From positions 1-64,000 of the forward strand of contig JAIYCG010000038.1 in NCBI GenBank assembly GCA_027488115.1: a stretch of DNA of 64,000 bases, given 5' to 3'. This DNA is from Comamonadaceae bacterium (lineage in GTDB: Bacteria > Pseudomonadota > Gammaproteobacteria > Burkholderiales > Burkholderiaceae_C). The notes under the pieces were generated by a model, which searched no databases, was not told where the DNA came from, and was given only the letters and a program-made list of their open reading frames with translations. Made by a program: the position numbers and the translations under genes. Shown one piece after another: positions 18,994-28,081 of this stretch; positions within the stretch are counted from its first letter, which is position 1, and each line of letters starts with the position of its first letter.

Positions 18994-20319
18994 TCAAGTT
19001 GATCGCTTGCGAGCCAGCGGGGGATTTCTCTCAAAATACTTTTGCAAGCCTTTGACCAAAGCGTCGGCAATGTCATTTTGGTACTGGACGTCTGACAGCT
19101 TGGCCTCCTCGTTGGGGTTGCTGATGAAAGCCGTCTCGACCAATACACTGGGAATGTCGGGTGCTTTTAAAACTGCGAAGCCTGCTTGCTCTACTTTGGG
19201 TTTGTGTAGTTTGCCGATGCTACCAATTTCACGCAACAGGGCGCCTCCCAAATTCAAGCTGTCTTTAATTTGGGCAGAGGTGCTCATGTCCAGCAAGGCT
19301 TGCTGAACCTGCGAGTCTTTCACGCCGAGGTTCATACCACCAATCAAATCGGCCTTGTTTTCTTGCGATGCCATCCACCGCGCTGCGCTGCTGGATGCGG
19401 CCCCATGACTGAGCGCAAAGACGCTGGCACCTTGTGCGTTGGGTGTGAAAAATGCATCGGCATGAACACTCACAAACAAATCAGCTTGGACCCTTCTTGC
19501 CTTTTGGACTCGGACATGCAGGGGGACAAAAAAGTCTGCGTCACGAGTGAGGTAGGCCCGCATGGGACTGCCCTTGACTTGCGTCACGTTGATCCGATCA
19601 CGCAATTTGAGCGCAATTTGAAGCACCACATCTTTCTCTTTGGTGCCATTGGGTCCAATGGCGCCTGGATCTTCGCCGCCATGCCCAGGGTCGATGGCCA
19701 CCACAATCAAGCGGTCAGTGGTGGGGGCTGAAGTTGCTGCGACTGGAGGACTGGCTGAGTTGCTGGGTGCAGGGGTTTGGATGGCGGAGTTGGAACCAGC
19801 ACCAGCGCTGGAATTTGTATTTGCATTTTTGTTGAGCCAATCCGCAATCAAATCGGTGCTCTGTGTTCTTTCGGCAATCCAACTTTCTAAGGGGTCAATC
19901 GGCGCAGTAGGGTACAAGTCCAAGACCAATCGGTGTTGATAATTGCCAACAGGAGTGAGGGCAAAGACTTGGGGTTGAACAGGCTGTTTCAAGTCAAATA
20001 CCATGCGAACAACACCAGGACTGTTTTGCGCAACGCGAACGCCCGTGATGTTTGGATCTTCAGGCTTAATTTTTCCAACCCATTCTTTCACGGCAGGGTT
20101 GAGTTCCAAGCCCTCAATGTCGATGGCCAATCTAGGCGGCGACGGAACGAAGGTGTACTTGGTCTTAAGAGCCACATCCGACTCTAAGGTCACCCGCGAA
20201 TAGTCTTTGGCGGGCCACACCCGAACTGCCAACAAACTTGCGCCGCGGCTGATATCTGCCCATCCAAGCATCAAGGCAAGTCCCGATGCTTTGAGCCATT
20301 CACGGCGTTTTATTTGCAT
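18994..20319 (-). CDS. amiC: N-acetylmuramoyl-L-alanine amidase, AmiC type
   Basis: AmiC cleaves the amide between muramic acid and the stem peptide during daughter-cell separation. The 441-residue precursor starts MQIKRREWLKASGLALMLGW, a twin-arginine type signal in which Trp replaces the usual Phe. E. coli AmiC is likewise a Tat substrate. An AMIN domain occupies about residues 30-140, followed by a Ser/Pro/Ala linker and the Amidase_3 catalytic domain. The zinc ligands are visible in VVAIDPGHGGEDPGAIG (His), SVHADAF (His) and VLVETAFISN (catalytic Glu). The gene overlaps tsaE by 20 bases, and the tsaE-amiC order is common in proteobacteria. Confidence 0.95.
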   Translation of the reverse strand: MQIKRREWLKASGLALMLGWADISRGASLLAVRVWPAKDYSRVTLESDVALKTKYTFVPSPPRLAIDIEGLELNPAVKEWVGKIKPEDPNITGVRVAQNSPGVVRMVFDLKQPVQPQVFALTPVGNYQHRLVLDLYPTAPIDPLESWIAERTQSTDLIADWLNKNANTNSSAGAGSNSAIQTPAPSNSASPPVAATSAPTTDRLIVVAIDPGHGGEDPGAIGPNGTKEKDVVLQIALKLRDRINVTQVKGSPMRAYLTRDADFFVPLHVRVQKARRVQADLFVSVHADAFFTPNAQGASVFALSHGAASSSAARWMASQENKADLIGGMNLGVKDSQVQQALLDMSTSAQIKDSLNLGGALLREIGSIGKLHKPKVEQAGFAVLKAPDIPSVLVETAFISNPNEEAKLSDVQYQNDIADALVKGLQKYFERNPPLARKRST

Positions 20320-20881
20320 GACCTGTTGTGAACTTGGGAACTGTCGATGGTGAATCTTGCATGCCGTGCAAAATTTTCAGACCTCGGGGTGAATAGGCGG
20401 CAACTTCGACTTGGCGGCCTTCGAGTTCGTTGACAGTGATCTTCAATTTCAAATCGGGGAGAGGCAACATGCCAAGGGCTTGCTTGGGCCACTCGGCAAT
20501 CTTCAGGCTCTGACTTGCAAACACGTCACGAAAGCCTGCTTCTTCAAATTCTTCAGGGTCGTTGAAGCGATAGAAATCAAAGTGCCAAACAGGGGTCATG
20601 GCCTTGCTGTTTAAATCGATGGCTTCATGGGGTTCGACCACAGCATAGGTTGGGCTTTTGATGCGCCCCTTGACGCCCAAGGCTTGCAGCAAATGTCTGA
20701 CAAAGGTGGTTTTGCCTGCGCCCAAATCGCCTTCAAGCTCGATGTACGAATCGAGCAAGTCAATTTGCAAGGCCATGCGCTGGGCAAACTCCCGAGTTTG
20801 GTCTTCTTCAGCCCACAGCCAATTGCCTGTGCCAGTTGGCTCAGGAGTTTCTACAATCGCATGGTGAACACCACTCATCAT
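20300..20881 (-). CDS. tsaE: tRNA threonylcarbamoyladenosine biosynthesis ATPase TsaE
   Basis: TsaE is the small P-loop ATPase that resets the TsaB-TsaD complex during t6A37 formation in tRNA. The 193-residue protein has its Walker A at residues 51-59 (GDLGAGKTT), the following FVRHLLQALGVKGRIKSPTYAVVEPHE switch region, and HFDFYRFNDPEEFEEAGFRDV, all family hallmarks. The N-terminus is about 20 residues longer than usual. With the ATG pair at 20878-20881 it overlaps the divergent queG start by about 21 bases, so a later start is possible. amiC follows with a 20-base overlap. Confidence 0.94.
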   Translation of the reverse strand: MMSGVHHAIVETPEPTGTGNWLWAEEDQTREFAQRMALQIDLLDSYIELEGDLGAGKTTFVRHLLQALGVKGRIKSPTYAVVEPHEAIDLNSKAMTPVWHFDFYRFNDPEEFEEAGFRDVFASQSLKIAEWPKQALGMLPLPDLKLKITVNELEGRQVEVAAYSPRGLKILHGMQDSPSTVPKFTTGHANKTP

Positions 20882-21991
20882 TCTCTTTCAATCAATACCG
20901 CAAACTTGGATGTTGCGGCCTTGTGGGCTGACATGCAAAAAGCCGCGCTGGCATTGGGATTTTCTCAAATTGGCGTGACAGGCGTCAATTTGTCGGAAGC
21001 AGAGCCGGGATTAGAGGCCTGGCTTTCAGCAGGATTTCACGGCAGCATGAACTATATGGCAAGTCATGGCTTGAAGCGTGCCAGACCTGCAGAATTGGTA
21101 CCAGGCACCATCAGTGTGATCACGGTACGCATGGATTATTTGCCGCTTAATGTGCCCGAAATTTCTTCTGAAAGTGAGGCCAAGGCCCTCACGCAGCCCT
21201 TGAGCGGCGTTGTGTCTGTTTATGCCAGGGGCCGTGATTACCACAAAGTATTGCGCAATCGGTTGCAAAAACTGCAAGCTCAAATGGCTGATTGGGTGGG
21301 ACCCTTTGGTTACAGAGTCTTTACCGACTCTGCGCCTGTGATGGAAGCTGAGTTGGCTGTTAGAAGTGGCCAAGGCTGGCGCGGCAAAAATACATTGGTG
21401 TTGCAGCGAGACGCAGGGTCATTTTTCTTTTTGGGTGAAATCTTCATTGACTTTGCACTGCCTGAAACTGAATCTCTCACATCGCATTGCGGTACGTGTT
21501 CTGCCTGTCTGGATCTTTGCCCCACCCAAGCCATTGTTGCGCCCTATCAGCTAGATGCGCGTCGCTGTATTTCCTATTTAACCATTGAGCATGCGGGTGA
21601 AATTCCCCATGCGTTGCGCCCCCTGATAGGCAACAGAATTTATGGCTGCGATGATTGCCAGTGGGCTTGTCCTTGGAACAAGTATGCAAAGCGCAGCCCT
21701 TTGCCCGACTTCAATGCCCGAGAGGCTCTGACCAGCCCTCAACTTGTTGATTTGCTTGATTGGGACGAGCCACAATTTTTAAAGATGACAGAGGGTAGTG
21801 CCATTCGCCGAATAGGGCATGCAAGGTGGATTCGCAATGTGGCATTGGCAGCAGGCAATGCATTGGCGACCATCGACCCAATTTCAGCCAACGAAAGGTT
21901 TTCATTGCGTGAGGCGTTGTCCAAATGGCGGCACCATGCCGATCCCGTGGTTCGAGAGCAAATCGAATGGTCTTTAGCACAGGGCGCCTAA
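20861..21991 (+). CDS. queG: epoxyqueuosine reductase
   Basis: QueG reduces epoxyqueuosine to queuosine in tRNA, using cobalamin and two 4Fe-4S clusters. The ferredoxin-like cysteines appear in HCGTCSACLDLCPTQAI and YGCDDCQWACPWNKYA. The N-terminal domain has the family sequence ALGFSQIGVTGVNLSEAEPGLEAWL and HGSMNYMASHGLKRARPAELVPGTISVITVRMDYLP. I use the ATG at 20861 (376 residues), with aggag at 20843-20847 upstream, although this overlaps the tsaE start on the other strand. An ATG at 20933 or the TTG codons between are alternatives. The end overlaps the AEC permease gene on the opposite strand by a few bases. Confidence 0.95.
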   Translation: MVNTTHHSLSINTANLDVAALWADMQKAALALGFSQIGVTGVNLSEAEPGLEAWLSAGFHGSMNYMASHGLKRARPAELVPGTISVITVRMDYLPLNVPEISSESEAKALTQPLSGVVSVYARGRDYHKVLRNRLQKLQAQMADWVGPFGYRVFTDSAPVMEAELAVRSGQGWRGKNTLVLQRDAGSFFFLGEIFIDFALPETESLTSHCGTCSACLDLCPTQAIVAPYQLDARRCISYLTIEHAGEIPHALRPLIGNRIYGCDDCQWACPWNKYAKRSPLPDFNAREALTSPQLVDLLDWDEPQFLKMTEGSAIRRIGHARWIRNVALAAGNALATIDPISANERFSLREALSKWRHHADPVVREQIEWSLAQGA

Positions 21992-22905
21992 AACTTGAGA
22001 TCGACCAAGACGCCTAAAGCAAATGGCAGGCTGAGCACGCCCAGCAAGGTTGACGCCGTTACCAGGCCCGCCACATAGGCCCCGTTGTAGCCCATGCGGG
22101 CTGCCAACACGTAGCAAGTCGATGCGGTGGGCAGCGCAGAAAAAATCATCAACACGGTACTTTGGAGCGAGTTCAGCTCAAACAGTTGAGCCAATACCCA
22201 AGCCACGCAAGGCAGGATCAAGTGCTTCAAGGTCAGCACCAAAGTGCCTAAGAGTTTGCCCGTCTGAAGGGCCTTGATTTCCATGCCAGCCCCAGCCGAC
22301 ATGAGGCCAAGTGCCAAAGAAGCGGCACCGATGCGGGACAAGCTGGGGTCTAAAACCCCAGGAATTCTGAAGCCTGCGAGGTTGAAAGCAAGGCCACCTG
22401 CGGTTGCCAAAATGAGGGGATTGCGAATGAGTTCTTTGGCAAAACCCGAGTCGCCTTGCCGCGCCATAGGCCAGACCGCACCCACATTGAACATGGGTAC
22501 ACAAAACCCAATGAGCACTGAAATAAGCAGCAAGCCTTCGGCACCCGTCAAACGTTCAACCAAAGCCAAAGCGATGAAGGAGTTAAATCTAAATCCGACT
22601 TGTGCACTGGCAGCATGGTCACGGCGATTGATCTTGGGGCCAATCCAAGGCCAATAGGGCAAGCTGTAGCTGAGTGCAATGCCAGACAAGCCCATGCAGA
22701 TGCCTGACAACAAAAAGTTGGAGGTGGCTTGGATGTCCAGCGGGCTTTTGGCAATCGAGTGGAAAAGCAAAACTGGAAACAAGAAGTAGTAAACCAACAG
22801 CTCGGCTTGTTGCCAAACGGCGCGGTTCAACCCTGTGTAACGGCACAAAAAGTAACCACACAAAATAAGGGAAAAGTCGGGAAATAAAAGCTGAGCGTAA
22901 TTCAC
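21988..22905 (-). CDS. AEC family transporter (auxin efflux carrier-like permease)
   Basis: This is a roughly 305-residue, ten-helix membrane protein of the auxin efflux carrier / malonate permease family, which exports or imports small organic anions. The likely start is the GTG at 22905 (MNYAQLLFPDFSLILCGYFLCRYTGLNRAVW), matching relatives. A TTG 45 bases upstream keeps the frame open but adds a non-hydrophobic leader. Typical segments include YYFLFPVLLFHSIAKSPL and KHLILPCVAWVLAQLFEL, and the C-terminal half ends in ALPTASTCYVLAARMGYNGAYVAGLVT. The neighbouring divergent gene encodes a solute-binding protein of a different transporter class, so no functional link is implied. Confidence 0.87.
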   Translation of the reverse strand: MNYAQLLFPDFSLILCGYFLCRYTGLNRAVWQQAELLVYYFLFPVLLFHSIAKSPLDIQATSNFLLSGICMGLSGIALSYSLPYWPWIGPKINRRDHAASAQVGFRFNSFIALALVERLTGAEGLLLISVLIGFCVPMFNVGAVWPMARQGDSGFAKELIRNPLILATAGGLAFNLAGFRIPGVLDPSLSRIGAASLALGLMSAGAGMEIKALQTGKLLGTLVLTLKHLILPCVAWVLAQLFELNSLQSTVLMIFSALPTASTCYVLAARMGYNGAYVAGLVTASTLLGVLSLPFALGVLVDLKF

Positions 22906-22997
22906 CCCCGTAGCATAACGGCAGTCATTGAGGTTGTTGGCTTCATTCAAGCCTCGTTATTGCTTATGATGTTGAGAAGTTATTCATTGGAGAATCT

Positions 22998-23975
22998 ATG
23001 AACAGTCGTTTCAGTCGCCTTGCTACAGCAGCCTTGCTGGTGATCAGTGCCTCTTCTGGCTCGGTGTGGGCTCAAAATTACCCTAACAAAGTGATCAAAT
23101 TGCAGGTGCCATTTGCACCCGGCGGGACCACAGACATTGTGGCTCGAGTCATTGCTGAGCCTTTGGGTAAAGCCTTAGGACAGTCGGTCATTGTAGAAAA
23201 CAAAGCGGGCGGCGGCGGTGTCGTAGGCGCCCAAGAAACAGTTCGATCTGCTCCAGATGGTTACTCTTTAGGCATGGCCACTGTTTCCACAACGGCAGCC
23301 AATCCAGCCATCAACCCCAAAAATCCTTACAACCCGATCACAGATTTCACGCCCATCATTAACATTGCTGCAACACCCAACGTGATTGCCGTGCACCCCA
23401 GTTTCCCAGCCCGCAATTACAAAGAATTTTTGGCTGAGGTGAAGAAAAATCCCGGCAAATACTCTTACTCATCTTCGGGTACCGGAGGCATTGGACATTT
23501 GCAAACAGAACTTTGGAAAAGCCTGGCTGGTGTTTTCATGACCCACATTCCTTACCGTGGTGCGGGACCTGCCTTGAATGACACTGTTGCGGGTCAAGTT
23601 CCAATTATTTTTGACAACTTGCCATCTGCTTTGCCATTTATTCAAACTGGCAAACTGATTCCCATTGTGGTCGCAGCACCACAGCGTTTATCCCAATTGC
23701 CCAATGTGCCTACCTTCAAAGAAGTTGGCTTGGAGCCTGTCAATCGCATGGCCTATTACGGTATCTTAGGCCCTAAGAATTTGCCCAAAGAAGTGATTGA
23801 CAAAGTCAGCGGCGGTGTCAAAAAAGCCTTAGAAGATCCCGCTGTTCGCAAGCGCATCGAAGACACAGGCTCCTTGATCATTGCCAACACACCCGAGCAA
23901 TTTGCAGCCCAAATCAAGGCTGAATTTGAAGTCTACAAAAATGTTGTGGACACTCAAAAACTCAGACTCGATTGA
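22998..23975 (+). CDS. Bug-family tripartite tricarboxylate transporter substrate-binding protein
   Basis: This is a 325-residue periplasmic receptor of the Bug (TctC-like) family. A cleavable signal peptide covers about residues 1-25 ([19 protein letters not shown], then QNYPNK). The family signatures are [46 protein letters not shown] near 33-78 and [18 protein letters not shown]. The ligand is usually a carboxylate or aromatic acid. No membrane subunits (TctA, TctB) are nearby, which is usual for the many orphan Bug proteins of Burkholderiales. A ggaga ribosome binding site lies at 22989-22993. The stop overlaps the xerD start. Confidence 0.94.
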   Translation: MNSRFSRLATAALLVISASSGSVWAQNYPNKVIKLQVPFAPGGTTDIVARVIAEPLGKALGQSVIVENKAGGGGVVGAQETVRSAPDGYSLGMATVSTTAANPAINPKNPYNPITDFTPIINIAATPNVIAVHPSFPARNYKEFLAEVKKNPGKYSYSSSGTGGIGHLQTELWKSLAGVFMTHIPYRGAGPALNDTVAGQVPIIFDNLPSALPFIQTGKLIPIVVAAPQRLSQLPNVPTFKEVGLEPVNRMAYYGILGPKNLPKEVIDKVSGGVKKALEDPAVRKRIEDTGSLIIANTPEQFAAQIKAEFEVYKNVVDTQKLRLD

Positions 23976-24883
23976 TGTCAGCAAGCAGCCAAGCCGCCAT
24001 CGACCGCTTTGTTGATGCGGTTTGGCTAGAAGACGGCTTGTCGGCCAATACCTTGGCCGCCTACCGGCGAGACTTACAGGCCTTGGCCGATTGGCTAGAA
24101 GCCTCAGAGCACATGTCATTAGACAGTGCGCAAGAGGCGCACTTGCAGGCTTATTTTGCGGCTCGGCACAGCTTGTCCAAGGCCACTTCAGCCAATCGCA
24201 GGTTAACGGTGTTCAAACGTTACTACCGTTGGGCTTTGCGTGAGCGAATCGTCCTGATCGATCCAACACTCAGAATGCTGGCCGCCAAGCAAGCTTTGCG
24301 TGTGCCCAAAACATTGTCTGAAGATCAGGTCGATGCCTTGCTGTCTGCGCCAGATGAGAACTCAAGCTTAGGTCTGCGTGACAAAGCCATGCTTGAACTT
24401 CTTTATGCCAGCGGTTTGCGTGTGTCGGAGTTGGTCAAACTCAAAACATTGCATGTCTCATTGAATGAAGGCGTTCTCAGAATCATGGGCAAAGGCAGCA
24501 AAGAGAGGCTTGTGCCATTTGGTGATGTGGCACGTGACAGTTTGCTTAACTACATGCAGAACGCTCGGGGTGCTTTGCTAGGCGCTAAGCAAACTCAAGA
24601 CTTGTTTGTGACGGCCAGTGGACCCAAGGCGGGGACCGCCATGTCGCGCATTATGTTTTGGAGCTTGATTAAAAAATATGCTCTGTTGGCTGGTATCACC
24701 GCCCCTTTGTCACCGCATACATTGCGTCATGCGTTTGCAACGCATTTACTCAACCACGGGGCTGACTTGCGATCGGTGCAGGTGCTGTTAGGACATGCCG
24801 ATATTTCCACCACCACCATCTACACCCACGTGGCCAGAGAGCGTTTGAAGAATTTGCACGCGCAGCATCATCCGCGTGGCTAG
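23975..24883 (+). CDS. xerD: site-specific tyrosine recombinase XerD
   Basis: XerD acts with XerC at the dif site to resolve chromosome dimers. I start at the ATG at 23975, which shares a base with the stop of the upstream gene (TGATG), giving 302 residues. A TTG three bases earlier is the only other option. The core-binding domain spans about 5-95. The catalytic residues are all visible: R149 (ASGLRVSEL), H248 and R251 (HTLRHAFATHLL), H274 (LLGHADIS) and the nucleophile Y283 (TTIYTHV). Sequence detail and length favour XerD over XerC or an integrase. No phage genes are nearby. Confidence 0.94.
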   Translation: MSASSQAAIDRFVDAVWLEDGLSANTLAAYRRDLQALADWLEASEHMSLDSAQEAHLQAYFAARHSLSKATSANRRLTVFKRYYRWALRERIVLIDPTLRMLAAKQALRVPKTLSEDQVDALLSAPDENSSLGLRDKAMLELLYASGLRVSELVKLKTLHVSLNEGVLRIMGKGSKERLVPFGDVARDSLLNYMQNARGALLGAKQTQDLFVTASGPKAGTAMSRIMFWSLIKKYALLAGITAPLSPHTLRHAFATHLLNHGADLRSVQVLLGHADISTTTIYTHVARERLKNLHAQHHPRG

Positions 24884-24933
24884 TTGGCTTTCAAAGTCGA
24901 GTTGATCTGCATGTTGAGCTGACTCGTTTGGGT

Positions 24934-25749
24934 TCACAAACCATGCGCCGACAAGTAATTCAATTCGTCTTCCTCAAAGCCAGCCAAGCGTCTGGCTTCT
25001 AGGTTGTAAGGCGACTTTAATTTGGGTGCATCGTATTGTTGAATCAGTTCGCGGTAGGTGTTGACAGGGTCAATGCCCCGCGCCAAACAAATGTAACGGT
25101 ACCAACGATTACCGGTCGCTACGTGGCCAATCTCGTCTTTCAGAATGATGTCCATCATGCGTCCTGCCACATGATCGCCTGCGCTGATAAGTTTGCTTTT
25201 GACCCCTGGCGAAGCGTCTAGGCCACGAGCTTCCATGGTTCTTGGGACCAAGCCAATGCGGGCCAAAATATCACCCCGAGTTCGCTCTGCCATGTTCCAC
25301 AATGAGTTGTGGGCCGGGAAGTCACCGTAGTCAAAACCCATGCCAATCAAATGTTGTTGGATGAGTAAAAAGTGTTTGGCCTCTTCTTTGGCAATGCCTA
25401 CCCAATCGCGGTAGAAGTCTTCCGGCATGCCTGGAAAACGCCAAACCACATCCAAGGCCAAGTCGATGGCATTGAGTTCAATGTGTGCGATGGCGTGTAA
25501 AAGCAATGCACGGCCTTCAGGAGAGGTCAGCGGTTTTGACTTCAAAGATGTGTGTGCCACCAAATCGGGCTTGGCTGGTCGACCCGGTATGCCACCAGGA
25601 TCGGGCACGATGGCAGCCGGATCGATAGGCAGGTCAAACGAAAGCGCCAATGTCAATTCGGCTTTTTGAACCGCATTTTGAGCCAGCAATGGGCCTAAGA
25701 CAGCTTCTCGCAAGGCTTGCTTCAAAGGGGCTTCTAAAAATTTGACCAT
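24934..25749 (-). CDS. DUF455 family ferritin-like protein
   Basis: This is a 271-residue protein of the DUF455 family, which adopts a ferritin-like four-helix fold. Metal-ligand-like Glu and His residues are visible in LLHAIAHIELNAIDLALDVVWRF (about 82-104), GIAKEEAKHFLLIQQHLIGMG (about 117-137) and ILKDEIGHVATGNRWYRY (near 200-217). They are spaced as in di-iron carboxylate proteins. The physiological role is not established. It is transcribed towards xerD and divergent from the gamma carbonic anhydrase gene. Confidence 0.9.
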   Translation of the reverse strand: MVKFLEAPLKQALREAVLGPLLAQNAVQKAELTLALSFDLPIDPAAIVPDPGGIPGRPAKPDLVAHTSLKSKPLTSPEGRALLLHAIAHIELNAIDLALDVVWRFPGMPEDFYRDWVGIAKEEAKHFLLIQQHLIGMGFDYGDFPAHNSLWNMAERTRGDILARIGLVPRTMEARGLDASPGVKSKLISAGDHVAGRMMDIILKDEIGHVATGNRWYRYICLARGIDPVNTYRELIQQYDAPKLKSPYNLEARRLAGFEEDELNYLSAHGL

Positions 25750-25808
25750 CTCCTATTTTAGGCTTGCCTACAATGGAGGGTATTTGACGCGGTTCAGGAG
25801 AAAACAAA

Positions 25809-26333
25809 ATGGCCATTTATTCTTTGGACAACAAGTTGCCACTGCTTGCTGACGGCGCTTGGGTGGCGGACAGCGCTCAAGTCATGGGCGCCGTCGAGTT
25901 GGGCGTGAATGTCAGTGTGTGGTTTGGCGCTGTGATTCGTGGCGATACCGAAACGATTGTCATTGGAGAAGGCTCTAACGTGCAAGACTGCTGCGTGTTG
26001 CATGCCGATGTGGGCAAACCCCTGACTGTGGGCAAACACGTGACGGTGGGCCATCAAGTCATGTTGCATGGGTGCACCATTGGCGATGAATCCCTCATTG
26101 GCATTGGCGCTGTGGTGTTGAACGGCGTCAAGATTGGCAAAAATTGCTTGGTGGGCGCAGGCTCTTTGGTAACGGAGGGCAAAGAGTTTCCCGATGGTTC
26201 CATGATCATGGGTTCGCCAGCCAAAGTGGTGCGCGAACTGACGCCAGAACAAATTCAAGGCTTGCGCAACTCGGCCAAACATTACATCAAAAACGCACAA
26301 CGTTTCCAATCAGGTTTGAAAAAAATTGTCTGA
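25809..26333 (+). CDS. gamma carbonic anhydrase family protein
   Basis: This is a 174-residue left-handed beta-helix protein built from hexapeptide repeats ([42 protein letters not shown]). The zinc-binding histidines are in place at about H65 (CVLHADVG), H82 and H87 ([10 protein letters not shown]). Members of this YrdA/PaaY-like group include weak carbonic anhydrases and acyl-CoA thioesterases, so the catalysed reaction here is uncertain. Its stop overlaps the hslO start by eight bases, so the two are coupled. The ATG at 25809 is preceded by aggag at 25796-25800. Confidence 0.9.
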   Translation: MAIYSLDNKLPLLADGAWVADSAQVMGAVELGVNVSVWFGAVIRGDTETIVIGEGSNVQDCCVLHADVGKPLTVGKHVTVGHQVMLHGCTIGDESLIGIGAVVLNGVKIGKNCLVGAGSLVTEGKEFPDGSMIMGSPAKVVRELTPEQIQGLRNSAKHYIKNAQRFQSGLKKIV

Positions 26334-27315
26334 ACTCCATAAATTTTTATTTGATGGCCTGCCCGTTCGAGGTGCCATTGTTCGCTTAACAGATGCATGG
26401 CAAGAGATTCTCAAGCGCCGAGCTGCCAACAACGAAACTGGCGCTTACCCAGGGCCTGTGACAGAGTTGTTGGGACAGATGTCAGCAGCGGCGGTGCTGA
26501 TGCAAGCCAACATCAAGTTCAACGGTGCATTGGTTTTGCAGGTGTTTGGCGATGGCCCTGTTAAATTGGCCGTGGTGGAAGTGCAACCCGACTTTGGTGT
26601 TCGCGCCACCGCCACAATTCAAGGTGAGGTGGCCTCAGCTGCCAGCCTGAGCACCATGGTGAATCAAAACAACGAAGGCCGGTGTGCCATCACTTTGGAT
26701 CCTTTAGATCGGTTGCCAGGGCAGCAACCCTATCAAGGCGTGGTTCCTTTGTTTGGTGACCACAAAGAAAAGTTGGAAAAACTAAGTGAAGTGCTTGAGC
26801 ACTACATGCTTCAGTCAGAGCAACTCGATACCACTTTGGTCTTGGCGGCCAACATGGATGTGGCCGCTGGTGTGTTGATTCAACGTTTGCCTTTGGATGG
26901 CGTTGGTAACTTGGCTGGCAAGTACGACTCGGTAGAGCGAGAGGCTGCATTGGGCCAAAGCGAAGATTACAACCGCATCTCTATTTTGGCCAAAAGTTTG
27001 AAGGCCGAAGAGTTATTGGGTCTCGATATTGAAACGGTGTTGCACCGTTTGTTCTGGGAAGAACCCTTGTTGCGCTTTGAGCCCCTGGTAGGAGAAACAG
27101 GCCCCAAGTTTCACTGCAGTTGCAGCCGCGAACGCGTGGGGCGCATGATAAAAAGTCTCGGTGTGGAAGAGGTCGAGAGCATTTTGTCAGAGCGTGACTA
27201 CATTGAAGTCGGTTGCGAATTTTGTGGCAAGCAGTACCATTTTGATCCCGTTGATGCTGCCAGTTTGTTTACGCACCCCGAAGTCACGCCACCTACCCAG
27301 CCCTCAGTTCACTGA
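26326..27315 (+). CDS. hslO: Hsp33 redox-regulated chaperonin
   Basis: Hsp33 is a cytosolic holdase switched on when oxidation releases its zinc. The four zinc cysteines are at about residues 264, 266, 297 and 300 (CSCS ... CEFC), 66-30 residues from the C-terminus as in the family. The start is a TTG at 26326 ([21 protein letters not shown]), which matches the conserved N-terminus. It lies inside the end of the carbonic anhydrase gene, implying coupled translation. The 329-residue length is slightly above that of E. coli Hsp33. A short repeat follows its stop. Confidence 0.95.
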   Translation: MSELHKFLFDGLPVRGAIVRLTDAWQEILKRRAANNETGAYPGPVTELLGQMSAAAVLMQANIKFNGALVLQVFGDGPVKLAVVEVQPDFGVRATATIQGEVASAASLSTMVNQNNEGRCAITLDPLDRLPGQQPYQGVVPLFGDHKEKLEKLSEVLEHYMLQSEQLDTTLVLAANMDVAAGVLIQRLPLDGVGNLAGKYDSVEREAALGQSEDYNRISILAKSLKAEELLGLDIETVLHRLFWEEPLLRFEPLVGETGPKFHCSCSRERVGRMIKSLGVEEVESILSERDYIEVGCEFCGKQYHFDPVDAASLFTHPEVTPPTQPSVH

Positions 27316-27327
27316 GTCATCAGTCAA

Positions 27328-27382
27328 CTGCACGATGACTTCAATGAGCCCTCAGTGAGCTGCACTATGACTTCAATGAGCC
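27328..27382. repeat. direct repeat of 23 bp between hslO and the NadR-type gene
   Basis: The 23-bp copies at 27328-27350 and 27360-27382 (ctgcacgatgacttcaatga and continuation) differ at one base and are offset by 32 bp. The second copy contains the last codons and stop of the minus-strand NadR-type gene, so a copy of its 3' end seems to have been duplicated into the gap after hslO. Short ccctcagt repeats flank both units. Confidence 0.8.
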
Positions 27383-28081
27383 ATCCGGCTTGAGCAAGTC
27401 GCTAAATAGTTTGTGTTCGCATTCAGCGTCACTGCAAAGATCACAGCGCCAGGCCGTTTTGCCTTTGTTTAAACCGTATTGGCCGGTATTTCTTTGTGAT
27501 TGAAGTGACTTGAAGGCGGTCAAGTGTTGTCCCAGATCAGCGTTGGCAGCACCCACACTCTCTTGGATGGCCATGAGCGCAGCAGACAAGCGGGCTTCTG
27601 ATCGACCATAAATCACTTGAAATGGAAGCTTGGCGACTTGCAAAGCTTGGCGCAGCAGCGTGTCGACAGGTTCGCGCACATGCTCGCCATCACGCTGCAA
27701 GCCATCTGCAACCCAATCCAGGTCAAGGCCCATCAAGAGGGTTAAATCAAATGCCGCTTGATGAATCAAGGCTTGTTGGTAAAGCCCCTTGTCTTGAAAA
27801 ATGTAGTCACTGTAAACGGCGGTCATTAACGGACTGGTATCGGCAATCACCCAGCCCCTGGCAATAGAGAAAATTTTCTCAGCTTGTGCTTTTGCAATGT
27901 CGGCTTGTTCGTGAGCCTCTGGCGTTCTGCCATTCACATCGCACCATTCACGAAGTATTTCAGGCACGGCGACGGCATTCAAGCCCAGCGACTGAAGGGC
28001 TTGTGCAATGTCGATGCTCAAACTTGTTTTGCCAGTGCTTTCAGCGCCCAGTATGGCAATGCGAACCACTTGATCAGACAT
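27365..28081 (-). CDS. NadR-type AAA ATPase, probable ribosylnicotinamide kinase
   Basis: This is a 238-residue P-loop protein of the AAA_28/NadR kinase group. Walker A is at residues 12-20 (GAESTGKTS). It is followed by VPEILREWCDVNGRTPEAHEQADIAKAQ and VIADTSPLMTAVYSDYIF, as in the kinase domain of NadR, which phosphorylates nicotinamide riboside. The NadR DNA-binding and adenylyltransferase domains are absent. The C-terminus has a Cys/His-rich tail (WRCDLCSDAECEHKLF, near 213-228) that could bind a metal. The pnuC start lies inside its upstream gene end (eight-base overlap), so uptake and phosphorylation of nicotinamide riboside are encoded together. Substrate is inferred from this pairing. 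Confidence 0.85.
   Translation of the reverse strand: MSDQVVRIAILGAESTGKTSLSIDIAQALQSLGLNAVAVPEILREWCDVNGRTPEAHEQADIAKAQAEKIFSIARGWVIADTSPLMTAVYSDYIFQDKGLYQQALIHQAAFDLTLLMGLDLDWVADGLQRDGEHVREPVDTLLRQALQVAKLPFQVIYGRSEARLSAALMAIQESVGAANADLGQHLTAFKSLQSQRNTGQYGLNKGKTAWRCDLCSDAECEHKLFSDLLKPDGSLKS

Noticed and set aside
23975..24883. Integrase of a mobile element
   Set aside because: Length, motif detail and lack of phage or tRNA attachment context fit the housekeeping recombinase XerD.
24884..24933. Attenuator-like hairpin after xerD
   Set aside because: Only a five-base cgagt/actcg pairing with a long loop and no T-run.
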